DNA of 64,000 nucleotides from Brucella intermedia LMG 3301. Lineage in GTDB: Bacteria; Pseudomonadota; Alphaproteobacteria; Rhizobiales; Rhizobiaceae. Both the position numbers and the translations under genes were made by a program. Below the pieces are notes generated by a model. It worked only from the letters and a program-made list of their open reading frames with translations, was not told the origin of the DNA and did no database searches. The stretch covers positions 62,001 through 126,000 of the forward strand of contig NZ_ACQA01000003.1 in NCBI RefSeq assembly GCF_000182645.1, in the 5' to 3' direction. This document shows positions 1-10,643 of this stretch, in pieces (the first letter of the stretch is position 1; every line of letters starts with the position of its first letter).

Positions 1-213
1 GCGGATAAGCCAGTCACAAAGATCCAGAATAAATAGCTGGCGGTTTTTGTTTGCCTGCCCACCTGTTCGGGATCGGGGTCATTTGAAATCCGCTACCCGC
101 TGGGACGCGCTTTTCCTATGAATGAGAACCGGAAATGCGCTAATTGGGATAGACGGTTGCCAAAAAACCATAATTAGCCAACAAGAGTTGGAATTAAACG
201 CTCAGCGTCAAGA

Positions 214-2325
214 ATGGAACATAACTTGAAACGCATCAAGATTGGCCTGGTTTGTCTCTTCCTGGCAGGTATTTTGCCCGCGCAGGCTCTCGAAGTCGGT
301 TCGCCGGCCATTCTGAAGCCATCGCCGGAGCAGGTTCAAGCCGCTCATCTCACGGCAGAATTTCTCACGCGTTTCCATTATCGGCCCATCCCGCTGGATG
401 ACGCCTTGTCGGTCCGGATCATGAACCGGTTCATCGATTCACTGGACCCGGACAGGCTCATCTTTCTGCAGGCGGATGTCGACAAGTTCCTGACCGGCAG
501 CAAGGAAATCGATGACGCCATCGACCGCCAGGACCTGACCATCCCCTTTTCCATTTTCAACGTCTATCAGATGCGCATCATCGAGCGCATGACGTTTGCG
601 CGTGGCCTGCTCAAGCAGAATTTCGATTTCAGCAAGCAGGAAGAATTCTCCATCGTGCGCGACAAGGAACCCTGGCCGCGTTCGAACGCGGAAAGCGACG
701 ATCTATGGCGCAAGCGCGTCAAGAACGACTGGCTGCGTCTGAAGCTCGTCGGCAAGGATGATGCAACTATTCGCAAGACGCTCGACAAGCGTTACGAGAA
801 CTCCATCGAGCGCACGTATAAATACAAGAGCGACGATGCCTTTCAGTCATTCATGGCTGCCTATACAACATCGGTTGATCCGCACACCGATTATTTCGGC
901 GTCAAGGCTTCGGCCGAATTTGATATTTCCATGAAGTTGTCGCTGGTTGGCATCGGTGCGGTGCTTCAGGAAAGAGACGACTATACGACGATCCGCGAGC
1001 TTGTTGCGGGCGGCCCGGCGCAGTCGTCGGGCAAGCTTGCCGTGGGCGACCGTATAATCGGCGTCGGTCAGGGCAAAGACGGTCCGATCAAAGAAGTAAT
1101 CGGAATGCGTCTCGACGAAGTTGTGCAGATGATCCGCGGCGACAAGGGGTCGGTCGTGCGCCTCGATATCCTGCCGGCAGATGCCGGCGCCGATGGCAAG
1201 CATCATGTCATCACGCTGGTTCGTGACAAGATCAGTCTCGACAAACAGGCCGCCAAGAAGACGATCCTTCCCGTAAAGGACGGAGACGTTACCCGCAAGA
1301 TCGGGGTGATTACGCTCCCGGCATTCTACGAAGATATTCAAGCGCGGCGGAAGGGCGACAAGAACTACAAAAGCGCCAGCCGCGATGTCGCCAAGCTGAT
1401 CGCCGAGTTGAAGCAGGATAAGGTTGACGGCGTTCTGGTCGATCTGCGCAACAATGGCGGCGGTTCGCTGAGCGAGGCGATTGATCTGACAGGTCTGTTC
1501 GTCGGCAAGGGGCCAGTGGTCCAGCAACGCAATGCAAACGGCGAAGTCAAGGTTGAAAGCGATAATCTTCCGACGCCAGCCTGGAAGGGGCCGTTGGGCG
1601 TGCTCATCAATCGCGGCTCTGCTTCCGCCTCGGAAATTTTCGCGGCGGCAATTCAGGATTACGGCCGGGGCGTGGTCATAGGCGAGCCAAGTTTCGGTAA
1701 GGGAACCGTGCAGACCGTGGTCGACCTCGATGAAGTGGCCAACAATCCCAAACCTGAATATGGCGAGCTTAAATTTACGGTCGCCCAGTTCTTCCGTGTC
1801 GACGGTGGAACGACGCAGTTGCGCGGCGTGACGCCCGATATCAGCCTGCCGGGCCTCTTCGATCTGAAGCTTGTCGGTGAATCGAGCTTCGACAATGCTT
1901 TGCCGTGGTCTCAGGTTTCAGCGGCGAAATACAAAGCCTCTGATGACATAAAAGCGTTGCTGCCAAAGCTGCAAAATCTGCACGACGAGCGCGTGCAGAA
2001 ATCCCGCGAGTTCCAGGACTTTGTGGAAGATGTAGCGACGCTTAAGGCGCAGCGCGAGAAAAAGGTCATCTCGCTCAATGAAACGGTGCGTCGCAATGAG
2101 ATGACCGCGCAGGAAAATCGAGCCAAGGCGCGCGGAAAATCCAATGATGGCATTGATGCGCAGATTGACGACGGCCTGCAGTCGAACGAGCGAAGCCTGA
2201 GTGCCGACCTTGCAATCGAGAAGAGCCGCAAGAACGCGACGGATGTTCTGCAGAACGAAGCCGCCGCGATTGTCACCGATCTGGCTATCCTGCAAAACAA
2301 AGTGCCCGAGCACGCTGCAAATTAA
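214..2325 (+). CDS. prc: Carboxy-terminal processing (tail-specific) protease, S41 family
   Basis: Periplasmic serine protease that degrades or trims proteins by recognising their C-termini. Residues 1-25 form a signal peptide ending in AQA. A PDZ domain lies at about residues 240-325 (SLVGIGAV through RGDKGS). The S41 catalytic core contains GSASASEIFAAA and EPSFGKGTVQ; counting from the start, the nucleophile is Ser471 and the general base Lys496, with the same 25-residue spacing as in E. coli Prc. The lysine/glutamate-rich C-terminal part (about 560-700) matches the long C-terminal extension of Prc proteins. At 703 aa it is full length. The 213 bases before it hold no gene and probably its promoter. 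It is monocistronic and converges on the apiose operon. Confidence 0.95.
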   Translation: MEHNLKRIKIGLVCLFLAGILPAQALEVGSPAILKPSPEQVQAAHLTAEFLTRFHYRPIPLDDALSVRIMNRFIDSLDPDRLIFLQADVDKFLTGSKEIDDAIDRQDLTIPFSIFNVYQMRIIERMTFARGLLKQNFDFSKQEEFSIVRDKEPWPRSNAESDDLWRKRVKNDWLRLKLVGKDDATIRKTLDKRYENSIERTYKYKSDDAFQSFMAAYTTSVDPHTDYFGVKASAEFDISMKLSLVGIGAVLQERDDYTTIRELVAGGPAQSSGKLAVGDRIIGVGQGKDGPIKEVIGMRLDEVVQMIRGDKGSVVRLDILPADAGADGKHHVITLVRDKISLDKQAAKKTILPVKDGDVTRKIGVITLPAFYEDIQARRKGDKNYKSASRDVAKLIAELKQDKVDGVLVDLRNNGGGSLSEAIDLTGLFVGKGPVVQQRNANGEVKVESDNLPTPAWKGPLGVLINRGSASASEIFAAAIQDYGRGVVIGEPSFGKGTVQTVVDLDEVANNPKPEYGELKFTVAQFFRVDGGTTQLRGVTPDISLPGLFDLKLVGESSFDNALPWSQVSAAKYKASDDIKALLPKLQNLHDERVQKSREFQDFVEDVATLKAQREKKVISLNETVRRNEMTAQENRAKARGKSNDGIDAQIDDGLQSNERSLSADLAIEKSRKNATDVLQNEAAAIVTDLAILQNKVPEHAAN

Positions 2326-2374
2326 AGAAAGGCACCGCTTGTGGAGAGCGGGCGTTAAATCGTAGCGAAGACCA

Positions 2375-2400
2375 CGATCCCGATACGTATATCGGGATCG
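2375..2400. terminator. Inverted repeat between convergent prc and apnL
   Basis: A perfect 10-bp inverted repeat, CGATCCCGAT with its complement ATCGGGATCG, around a 6-base loop, lies between the two convergent stop codons. No T-run follows on either strand, so it is at best a non-canonical bidirectional terminator or 3'-end stabiliser. Confidence 0.45.
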
Positions 2401-2492
2401 GCCATCAGTACATGCCTGCAGCGTCGGGCTAGCGGATTGATCCGGATTTGTCGGTTCCAGCTCATGCCGTCGGGGATAAAAACAGCCGCACG

Positions 2493-4328
2493 CTAAAGAC
2501 AGGAGCGTCTCAAACTTTCGACCGCATAGGGCTCAAGAGTAACCTCGCCAGACTGAGCTATGCTGACGGCCTCATGTTGTGAAGTGATGTTCACCAGCCA
2601 GAATTCTTGTTCTGTCGCAAAAGCCAGAACGTGGCCGGGCCGGGACGAAACAAGCTGCTGCCATCTCTTTCCTGCCAGCGCGGACAAGGTTCTTATCGTA
2701 TTGAAGAGCGGGCGTTTCTCCCCTGCGGGCCTTGGCTCGTTTTCCCCGGCAATAAGCCCGAACGAGCCTGTGACAGCCGAAAGCGTCAGGCTGTCGAGGC
2801 CTGCATTCAGCACCGATATGGCGTAGGCCATCGCGAAGCTTTCACCGAATTTTCCATTATGACGCGGGTCGCGGTTGGCCATGGCTATGCGTCTGCCATG
2901 CGGGTTTTCCATTGTGCGGCTGCCATAGGGATTCTGGCGCATGGGAATGGTGGACGGCCCGATGCGATAGGGTTTGTCGCCATAGATCGCGCGTACAGAA
3001 CGGGTAATGAACGGCAGCGCCTCCAGCGTCTGCATGACGCTGAGGTCGTCGGCAGCGTGGACAATCGGATTGGTACAGTGGCTGACAAAATCAACAAGCT
3101 CACCCGGAACACGCTTGCGATTGAGCTCGGTGAAATAGCTTAGCATTCCGCCGCCGAGACGCACATTCGGGAAGGCCGCTCTTGCTGCGGCATAAACCTC
3201 CTCAAGCGGCGGGCAGGGTGGCCATTCGCTGCCGGGTGGCGTCGATTGCCGGTCTATGGCAGGCGAAACGATGATTGCATCCGGGGTGAAGCCCGCTGCT
3301 TTCATATCGGACGCGATTGCAGTCGTCTCGTCGATAAGGTTGGTTTTGCACGGCAACGCAATTTCAAGCGCGACGCGTCCCTTGTGGCTCCCGCCTAATG
3401 CTGCGAAATCTGCAAAGACTGAACCTTCATGTCCCGCCAACGGATCGTAATGAAACAGAAGGTCCTGCGGGGCAAGTTCCCGAAGCAACTCTGTTGCAGC
3501 TGAACTGGCCTTGGCTTCTTCCGGCGTGATGATGATGCCGATATTGGGCATGACGCCGCCCGTGTCTCCGAAAGTGATTTTCACCGGTTCAGCATGTTGG
3601 GCCACTTTGGATGTTGCTGGGCGCGTGTCAGCAATGTTGAGCACAATGCGCTGATGCTGGGGCTTCAAAGCTTCGATCCGGTAGGGCCATGGCAGAGCCA
3701 GCGGACGTACATAGGTCTTGTAGGATGCATCTGACCAGTTGCGCTGGTCTTCCATCTCGAACGTATCGCCTTCCATGCGACATTCGACCATGAGGCCGGG
3801 GATAGCCTCGTGGGTGATTGCACGCATGTCCTTGAAGGGCTGCCACGGCTCGATCAGGTCGGGGAGGCGGGTTTTGTTGAACACGCCATCGACATGCTCT
3901 ACAGTCACGGGCGAACCGGCCACGCCGATGACCGGATGCAGAATGCAGAAGCCGCAACGGTTGGTTTCAAAGCCGGTCGCGGTATTGGCCACGGCGTCGA
4001 AAGTGAGTGCGCCGTCACGCTCGGCCTGAATGCGGACATCAATGGTGAGTCGCGTTGCATCCGGGCTTTCGCAACGTGCCTGATAGGTGACGATGAAACC
4101 GCTGTCGTTTTGCTCAACATTCAGATCATGGATTTCCGGATTATAGGTTCCCCAATCGCGATCCCTTACCAGGTAGGAGATGGCGCGCAGAACCTCGACG
4201 CCGTCATAGGTGATGGTGCGAAGATTGCCGTCGCTGAGATCGACGGCAAGAAGCCCTGCTTTCAGATGCGTTGCCGTGGCTTCTGCTTCGCGCGTGCCAT
4301 AGAGCAGGAATGGATCGACTTTGCTCAT
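2493..4328 (-). CDS. apnL: D-apionate lactonase-like protein (D-apiose catabolism)
   Basis: Predicted to hydrolyse D-apionolactone, the product of D-apiose dehydrogenase, to D-apionate. The 611-aa protein has no signal peptide and looks cytoplasmic. It starts with a beta-rich region, followed by a TIM-barrel-like part (for example NIGIIITPEEAKAS and RLGGGMLSYFTELNRKR) and a C-terminal all-beta portion. It is the last gene of the minus-strand operon, and its ATG overlaps the stop of the upstream dehydrogenase by 4 bases, so translation is probably coupled. The assignment rests on my memory of the family and on every other oxidative D-apiose pathway gene being in the same operon. I see no lactonase active-site motif I could name from sequence alone. 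Confidence 0.75.
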   Translation of the reverse strand: MSKVDPFLLYGTREAEATATHLKAGLLAVDLSDGNLRTITYDGVEVLRAISYLVRDRDWGTYNPEIHDLNVEQNDSGFIVTYQARCESPDATRLTIDVRIQAERDGALTFDAVANTATGFETNRCGFCILHPVIGVAGSPVTVEHVDGVFNKTRLPDLIEPWQPFKDMRAITHEAIPGLMVECRMEGDTFEMEDQRNWSDASYKTYVRPLALPWPYRIEALKPQHQRIVLNIADTRPATSKVAQHAEPVKITFGDTGGVMPNIGIIITPEEAKASSAATELLRELAPQDLLFHYDPLAGHEGSVFADFAALGGSHKGRVALEIALPCKTNLIDETTAIASDMKAAGFTPDAIIVSPAIDRQSTPPGSEWPPCPPLEEVYAAARAAFPNVRLGGGMLSYFTELNRKRVPGELVDFVSHCTNPIVHAADDLSVMQTLEALPFITRSVRAIYGDKPYRIGPSTIPMRQNPYGSRTMENPHGRRIAMANRDPRHNGKFGESFAMAYAISVLNAGLDSLTLSAVTGSFGLIAGENEPRPAGEKRPLFNTIRTLSALAGKRWQQLVSSRPGHVLAFATEQEFWLVNITSQHEAVSIAQSGEVTLEPYAVESLRRSCL

Positions 4329-5359
4329 TTCAGCAATGCCTTGATGTCGATGCGATTGCCGCTTGCTGCACTGTCATAGGCAGCCTCGACAAGCGCAAAG
4401 GTCTTGAGATTGTCTGCGCCCGATGTCGAGGTTTCTGCACCGGAAGCGAGTTTATCCACCCAATGCTGCTGAATGGCAAAAACGCTTTCCTGAATATTGT
4501 GCCACGGACGCGAGGCCCAGGAGAGCAGTTTTGGCGAAACGTCGGAAACTGTCGTACCCCCGGACGTAATCACTTCAAGGCGATAGCCCTGATAAAGACG
4601 GATCGAGCCTTCCGTGCCGTCCAGTTCGATCAGCGTTTCCGGGAAAGGGTCGGTTTCGTGCTTCGTGGCATAGCTCACATCGACAACGGAAGTAGCTCCA
4701 TTTTCATGGTCCATGAGAATGGTTGCCACATCTTCGCCCTTGATCTTCGGGTTGACACGCTTGGTGCGTGCGACAAGGCTTGTCACGTCACCCAGAATAA
4801 AACGTGCAATATCCAGCGTATGAATGCCAAGGTCTTCGATGATGAAGCGCTCGCCTTCTGCAAGATAAGGCTGGCCGGAGAAAACATCAAAGCCGGAGCG
4901 GAATGAAAAGCGACCCCAGAACGACGCGCCGATGACGCCGCTGTCGAGCGCTGTGCGCACGGCCTGGATAGGCGTCTGCCAGCGGAAGTTTTCATGCACC
5001 ATGAGAGGAATGCCTACCTCATCGCAGACCTTCACCATCGCCTTTGCATCGTCGAGCGTCTTCGCAAAAGGTTTCTGGCAGATTGCCGGCACCTTATGGG
5101 CGGCAGCAAGTTCCACCAGCGCGCGGTGGCTTGCAACGGTGGTGGCGATATCGACAAAATCGATGCCGCCGTCCGCAAATAGCGCCTTAGCATCCGTGTA
5201 GCGGCGCTCGATGCCAAACTGGTCGCCGACAATCTTCAACCGCTCCGGGTCGCGGTCGCAGATTGCCTCGATCTTGGCACCCGAAACGTCTTTCCATGCA
5301 TGCATCTGATTGATTGCGAAGAAACCGCAGCCGATCAGAGCGCCATTCAATTCTGCCAT
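4325..5359 (-). CDS. apsD: D-apiose dehydrogenase-like Gfo/Idh/MocA oxidoreductase
   Basis: Predicted to oxidise D-apiose to D-apionolactone with NAD+. The 344-aa protein opens with a Rossmann nucleotide-binding segment (GCGFFAINQMHAW), followed by the Gfo/Idh/MocA motif ICQKPFAK around residue 95, where other members have EKP. The C-terminal two-thirds is the alpha/beta substrate domain with HENFRWQTP and EDLGIHTLDIARF. It sits 2 bases after the permease gene and overlaps apnL by 4 bases. Sugar specificity is inferred from the operon; the family itself covers many sugars. Confidence 0.78.
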   Translation of the reverse strand: MAELNGALIGCGFFAINQMHAWKDVSGAKIEAICDRDPERLKIVGDQFGIERRYTDAKALFADGGIDFVDIATTVASHRALVELAAAHKVPAICQKPFAKTLDDAKAMVKVCDEVGIPLMVHENFRWQTPIQAVRTALDSGVIGASFWGRFSFRSGFDVFSGQPYLAEGERFIIEDLGIHTLDIARFILGDVTSLVARTKRVNPKIKGEDVATILMDHENGATSVVDVSYATKHETDPFPETLIELDGTEGSIRLYQGYRLEVITSGGTTVSDVSPKLLSWASRPWHNIQESVFAIQQHWVDKLASGAETSTSGADNLKTFALVEAAYDSAASGNRIDIKALLK

Positions 5360-5361
5360 TT

Positions 5362-6429
5362 TTAACCCGCTTTTGCCATTTGCATGAGTGTAACGCGCTG
5401 CTGGAGGCGGCGCTGTGCCTGATCGACCACCACGGCGATGATGATGACAAGGCCCTTGATGACCATCTGCCAGAAGGACGATACGCCCATCATGACGAGA
5501 CCGTCGGAGAGAATGCCGATGACGAATGCGCCGATGATGGTGCCGCCAATGGTGCCGCGCCCGCCCGACATGGAGGTGCCGCCGAGAACTGCCGCCGCAA
5601 TGGCGTTAAGCTCAAACGAATTACCTGTTGCCGGATGCGACGACATGAGTTCGGACGAGATGATAAGCCCCGCGATCGCGGCGCAGAAGCCTGAAAACAT
5701 ATAGACGAACATCTTTACGCGGTCGACACGGATGCCGGACATGCGCGCAGCGCGTTCATTGCCACCGACTGCGAAAATCTGACGACCAAGAGGCGTATAG
5801 CGCGCGATATAGGCTGCGGCCAATGCGACGACGATCAGAATCCAGATCGAGACCGGAAGACCGAGAATGCTGCCTGATCCGAGGAAGGCGAAGCCGGTTG
5901 TGCCCAGATCTTCACGGCCCACAAGGTTCGGGAAGGTCTGACCATCGGAAGACAGAAGTGCCAGACCGCGCGCCACATAAAGCGTGCCGAGTGTCGCGAT
6001 GAAGGGTGCAACATTCAGTTTGGTTATCAATAGCCCGTTTATGAAGCCAACTGCGATGCCGACCGCCAGTGTGATCAGCGAGATTTCGATGATGTTGAAA
6101 TAGATTGTATAGCCGATGCCAAGATCGATACCGTAGATCAGAAGACCGCCGGCAACCATGCCGCAAAGCCCGACAATTGAGCCGACTGAAAGGTCGATGC
6201 CGCCGGTGATGATGACGAAAGTCATGCCCATTGCAAGAAACGCGTTAAGAGCAACGTGCTTTGACATCAGGATCAGGTTGGCGGTCGACAGAAAGTTCGG
6301 TGCTGCGAACGAGAAGAAGATGAATACCGCGAAAAGCGCGATGAAGGTTCTCAGTTTCATAAGCGTCAGCAGGGCCGAGCCGCTGTTAAAGGTTGAGTCA
6401 GTGGCGGCCGTCGTCGTGTTGGCTGTCAT
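5362..6429 (-). CDS. Sugar ABC transporter permease, RbsC type
   Basis: Inner-membrane permease of a ribose/xylose-type ABC importer, here probably for D-apiose. The 355-aa protein has a hydrophilic N-terminus, then about ten hydrophobic helices. It carries the BPD_transp_2 signatures GMTFVIITGGIDLSVGSIVGL and TRYTPLGR-like RYTPLGRQIFAVGGNERAARMSGI, the region that docks on the ATPase. Its start overlaps the ATPase stop by 4 bases. A single permease gene implies a homodimer. Confidence 0.9.
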   Translation of the reverse strand: MTANTTTAATDSTFNSGSALLTLMKLRTFIALFAVFIFFSFAAPNFLSTANLILMSKHVALNAFLAMGMTFVIITGGIDLSVGSIVGLCGMVAGGLLIYGIDLGIGYTIYFNIIEISLITLAVGIAVGFINGLLITKLNVAPFIATLGTLYVARGLALLSSDGQTFPNLVGREDLGTTGFAFLGSGSILGLPVSIWILIVVALAAAYIARYTPLGRQIFAVGGNERAARMSGIRVDRVKMFVYMFSGFCAAIAGLIISSELMSSHPATGNSFELNAIAAAVLGGTSMSGGRGTIGGTIIGAFVIGILSDGLVMMGVSSFWQMVIKGLVIIIAVVVDQAQRRLQQRVTLMQMAKAG

Positions 6430-8003
6430 GACGCGCGTTCCCTTGTTTGTTTGCTGTGGTCGTTGTCATGCGTATGTCCGTGGCCCTTGGCCGAAGCGGC
6501 AACAATATCGGCTTCCGTTGCTTTATCGCGGTCGAAAATGGCAATCAGCTTCCCATTGCTGAGCACCGCGATGCGATCGGAGAGCGCCATGACTTCTTCC
6601 AGATCAGAGGTTGAAAAGAGAATGGAAAGACCTTCGGCGGCAAGCCTGCGCATGGTGCGGAAAACGTCGGCTTTCGCACCCACATCGATGCCGCGCGATG
6701 GCTCGTCCATCAGGAGAACTTTTGGATTGGTCATCAGCGCCTTGCCGATGACGACCTTCTGCTGGTTGCCGCCCGACATTGAAGTGACCTCAAATTCCGG
6801 GTTCGGCGCCTTGATGGAAAGGTCTTGGATCGCCTGTTGAATGGCCTGTTTTTCACGCTTTGGCGTGATGTGGAAAAAGCGGGCCAGGCGGTCGAGGCTT
6901 GCCAGTGTCAGATTACTGGCAATCGACAGGATCTGGACCAGGCCTTCGCGCTGGCGATCTTCCGGGATGAGTGCAAGGCCGCGCCGGATACGACGGGTCG
7001 TGTCTCGCTCCTTCACTTCCTCGCCATCGATATAGATTTGGCCCGTAGAATGCCCGTGCTGCCCCATCACACATTCGAAAAACTCGGAACGTCCAGCCCC
7101 CATAAGGCCGTAGATTCCAAGAACTTCACCTGCGCGGACGGTTAGCGAGACATCATCGACTGCCAGCCCGCCTGTTGGGCGGGGCAGCGTGATGTTTTCG
7201 GCGCGAAACCGTTCCGCACCGATCTTGTGGGTCACGGGCTTGGCAAAATCCTTGGCATCCGAACCGATCATCGAACGAACGATCCATTGCGTATCGATAT
7301 TTTTGATTTCTTCCTGGCCGGTGATTTTTCCGTCGCGCAGAACGGTGATGTAATCGCCGATCCGCATCAGTTCTTCGAGACGATGCGAAATATAGACGAT
7401 TGCCACCCCTTGGCTTTTCAATTCAGCAATCACCTTGAACAGAATATCCACTTCGGCTGCGGAAAGTGCCGAAGTCGGCTCGTCCATGATGACGATGCGT
7501 GCATCGAGCGAAATGGCCTTGGCGATTTCGACGAGCTGCTGTTGTCCGATGGGCAGATCGGCCACAAGCGTATTTGCGCTGATGCCTGCATCAAGCCGGT
7601 CGAGATACTCGCTGGCTTTTGCGACCTGCGCCCTGTGATCAATGCCCCGCAAACCGCGTGTAATCTCGCGTGTGGCAAAGATATTCTCTGCCACAGTCAT
7701 GTTTGAAAACAGGTTCAACTCCTGAAAGATCATCGCAATGCCGCGCTTCTGCGCGTCGGCGGGGCTGTCGAATGCTACTTCCTCGCCATCGAGAATGATC
7801 TTCCCCATGGTCGGGCGCTCAACACCCGCGATGATTTTCATCAGCGTTGACTTGCCAGCACCGTTTTCACCGACAAGCACGTTGACCGAGCCGCGGCGCA
7901 ATTCAAGATTGGCGCGCTTGACCGCGACAATGCCTGAATAGACCTTGGAAACATCTTCAAGCTTGAGGACGATATCGTGCTTCCGGTTCGATTCCGTCTT
8001 CAT
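6426..8003 (-). CDS. Sugar ABC transporter ATP-binding protein, RbsA type (tandem domains)
   Basis: ATPase of the apiose-locus importer, with two fused nucleotide-binding domains in 525 aa. The first has Walker A GENGAGKST, a signature region PIGQQQLVEIAKA and Walker B VIMDEPTSAL. The second has the degenerate Walker A GLMGAGRSEF that is usual in this subfamily, a signature SGGNQQKVVIGKA and Walker B LLMDEPSRGIDVG. The last 20 residues are unusually histidine-rich (KGHGHTHDNDHSK), which the family does not require; metal binding there would be a guess. The gene starts 3 bases after the lipoprotein gene. Confidence 0.92.
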   Translation of the reverse strand: MKTESNRKHDIVLKLEDVSKVYSGIVAVKRANLELRRGSVNVLVGENGAGKSTLMKIIAGVERPTMGKIILDGEEVAFDSPADAQKRGIAMIFQELNLFSNMTVAENIFATREITRGLRGIDHRAQVAKASEYLDRLDAGISANTLVADLPIGQQQLVEIAKAISLDARIVIMDEPTSALSAAEVDILFKVIAELKSQGVAIVYISHRLEELMRIGDYITVLRDGKITGQEEIKNIDTQWIVRSMIGSDAKDFAKPVTHKIGAERFRAENITLPRPTGGLAVDDVSLTVRAGEVLGIYGLMGAGRSEFFECVMGQHGHSTGQIYIDGEEVKERDTTRRIRRGLALIPEDRQREGLVQILSIASNLTLASLDRLARFFHITPKREKQAIQQAIQDLSIKAPNPEFEVTSMSGGNQQKVVIGKALMTNPKVLLMDEPSRGIDVGAKADVFRTMRRLAAEGLSILFSTSDLEEVMALSDRIAVLSNGKLIAIFDRDKATEADIVAASAKGHGHTHDNDHSKQTRERAS

Positions 8004-8006
8004 GAC

Positions 8007-8651
8007 TCATTTCTCCAAAGAGATGGAAACGGGGGTGAGAACCGGAAGCTGACCCTTTGACGGCAAGGGGAAAGCGCCTTGCGCTTTCACCTTCATGCCG
8101 ACCAGATTTTCGCGCGGCAGTTTGGACAATACGTCGTCATTGATGCGGGTATTGAAAGCCTTGCCGAACTGCGCCCAGTCGATCTGGTTGCGGAATTCGT
8201 TGAAGTTCACGAATGAGAGGCTGTCGCGGATTGCAGTGCCGCGAACGGTTGGCCCAATCTGCACGCGTGCATCTGGCTTGCCATCGCCATTGCTGTCGAC
8301 GTCGACATAGGCGGCGCGGGATTTCGTTTCTGCGGCGACCACGGTGCCTTCAAGCCTGACGACGAAAGTCCAGGGGGCATTGCCTTGCTTTTCGCGATGA
8401 CCGTATTTCGCTCCGGCGGCGTCCGCGTCTGCATCTGCTGCCTGCATCACTTCATCGAGCGTCGCAGTTTTTTCGGCAAAGAACGGCTTAACCTTTGCGT
8501 CCCAGATGTCGGAAACCGAACGATCCGGATTGAAATTATCGCCGCGTGCTTCTGCGGCTTCTTCCGCTGTCGGGGTCTTGATGATTTTGCAGCCCGAAAG
8601 CGCGACACCGCAGGCCAGCAGAATAATGGAAGCTGACTTCAGCACTGACAT
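8007..8651 (-). CDS. DUF2291 lipoprotein of the sugar ABC importer
   Basis: 214-aa predicted lipoprotein with lipobox LSGC at residues 18-21, so Cys21 would be lipidated and the mature protein anchored at the inner or outer membrane. The rest resembles the DUF2291 family, found next to RbsABC-type importers in proteobacteria; its role is not established, and I recognise it mainly from position and the conserved RDSLSFVNFNEFRNQIDWAQ-like block. A GAGGA ribosome-binding site precedes the ATG. It lies between the binding-protein and ATPase genes. Confidence 0.75.
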   Translation of the reverse strand: MSVLKSASIILLACGVALSGCKIIKTPTAEEAAEARGDNFNPDRSVSDIWDAKVKPFFAEKTATLDEVMQAADADADAAGAKYGHREKQGNAPWTFVVRLEGTVVAAETKSRAAYVDVDSNGDGKPDARVQIGPTVRGTAIRDSLSFVNFNEFRNQIDWAQFGKAFNTRINDDVLSKLPRENLVGMKVKAQGAFPLPSKGQLPVLTPVSISLEK

Positions 8652-8718
8652 GAATCTATCCTCGATATCAGGAATGTGCCGGGAGCGGTGTACGCCCCCG
8701 GCCTCGCAAGCTTAAGGG

Positions 8719-9750
<1,032 letters not shown>

Positions 9751-10578
9751 TCACGTAATGCGACGGATGCTTTCTGCGATTTCTTCCGGTTCGAAAACGT
9801 TCTTCCAGTCGTCGCGCATCAGCGCCGGAATGCCGAATTCTATTGCCTTGTTGCAGGCATCGGAGAATACGCCCTGGACTTCGCCAAAGATGACGGCGCC
9901 GAGAACATTCATATGGCCGAGAAGGAAATCCCGAGCTGCTTCTTCTGGAACGCCGCGACGAATGCTTTCATCCATGGCCTGTTTCATGACGACAAGAAGC
10001 GATGCGCAAACGGTTTCCGAAAGGCCCGGCTCGAGGATTGCAAGCTGCTCAACGGTAACGCGGTGCGAGCGCATGACAGGCGCCCAGATGACCTTGGCGA
10101 TTTCTTCACCGAGCGCATAGGCTTCTTCCGGCCCCTGCATGAGAGCCGAAACGATGTGCTGCTTTGCAAACAGACCGCCGAAGTGGTCCTTCTTGGCCTG
10201 CATGTCCGTTTCGTCGTTGAAGATCGGCGGATGGCACGGATGGGTCACGAAATAGGTGAGGTCTGCACGCTCGGGCAGATGACCGGCAAATGGCGCAGCC
10301 GCGTCGAGCGCAATAACCATCGTGCCGGGCTTGAGCTTGTCGACGATGCCTGCGGCAACCTTTCCAATGATGGTATCCGGCACGGCCAGGATGACCACTT
10401 CAGCGCCTTCGAGTCCAGCATCGGCGTCGACGGTGTCGATGCCAAGATCGTTCTTGAGGCGGGCCTTGCCTGCGTCGCTGACTTCGATGTGGCGTACGTC
10501 GAAGCGCGAACCTTTGAGGTTCTTGGCCAGACGGTAACCCATCTTGCCGCCCGCTCCGAACAAAGCGATAGCTGTCAT
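9751..10578 (-). CDS. apnO: D-apionate oxidoisomerase-like NAD-dependent enzyme
   Basis: Predicted to convert D-apionate to 3-oxo-isoapionate by oxidation with carbon-skeleton rearrangement. The 275-aa protein begins with a Rossmann motif (FGAGGKMGYRLAKNL) and has a 6-phosphogluconate-dehydrogenase-like layout: VILAVPDTIIGKVA in the nucleotide domain and a helical C-terminal domain with HPCHPPIFNDE. GGAAGG precedes the ATG. It heads the second segment of the operon, just downstream of an operator-like site at 10613-10642, so it may have its own promoter as well as read-through from the kinase gene. Confidence 0.78.
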   Translation of the reverse strand: MTAIALFGAGGKMGYRLAKNLKGSRFDVRHIEVSDAGKARLKNDLGIDTVDADAGLEGAEVVILAVPDTIIGKVAAGIVDKLKPGTMVIALDAAAPFAGHLPERADLTYFVTHPCHPPIFNDETDMQAKKDHFGGLFAKQHIVSALMQGPEEAYALGEEIAKVIWAPVMRSHRVTVEQLAILEPGLSETVCASLLVVMKQAMDESIRRGVPEEAARDFLLGHMNVLGAVIFGEVQGVFSDACNKAIEFGIPALMRDDWKNVFEPEEIAESIRRIT

Positions 10579-10612
10579 GATTGAAATTTCCTTCCCATGT
10601 TTTGGTATCGCA

Positions 10613-10642
10613 ACTGGTATAACCAGTCAATGAGTATTCCAG
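10613..10642 (-). promoter_or_regulatory. Putative NanR-like operator upstream of apnO
   Basis: The site combines ACTGGTATAACCAGT (an ACTGGT/ACCAGT inverted pair) with TGAGTATTCCAG. The half-sites TGGTATA and TATTCCA (complement TGGAATA) recur at 13927-13947, upstream of the RuBisCO-like gene and the regulator. E. coli NanR binds GGTATA repeats, and the regulator at 14058 is NanR-like. Binding is inferred. It lies 35 bases upstream of the apnO start. Confidence 0.6.
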
Positions 10643-10643
10643 A

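Noticed and set aside
847..1527. Long minus-strand frame opposite prc
   Set aside because: Mirrors the codon pattern of the protease gene and has no recognisable domain or ribosome-binding site.
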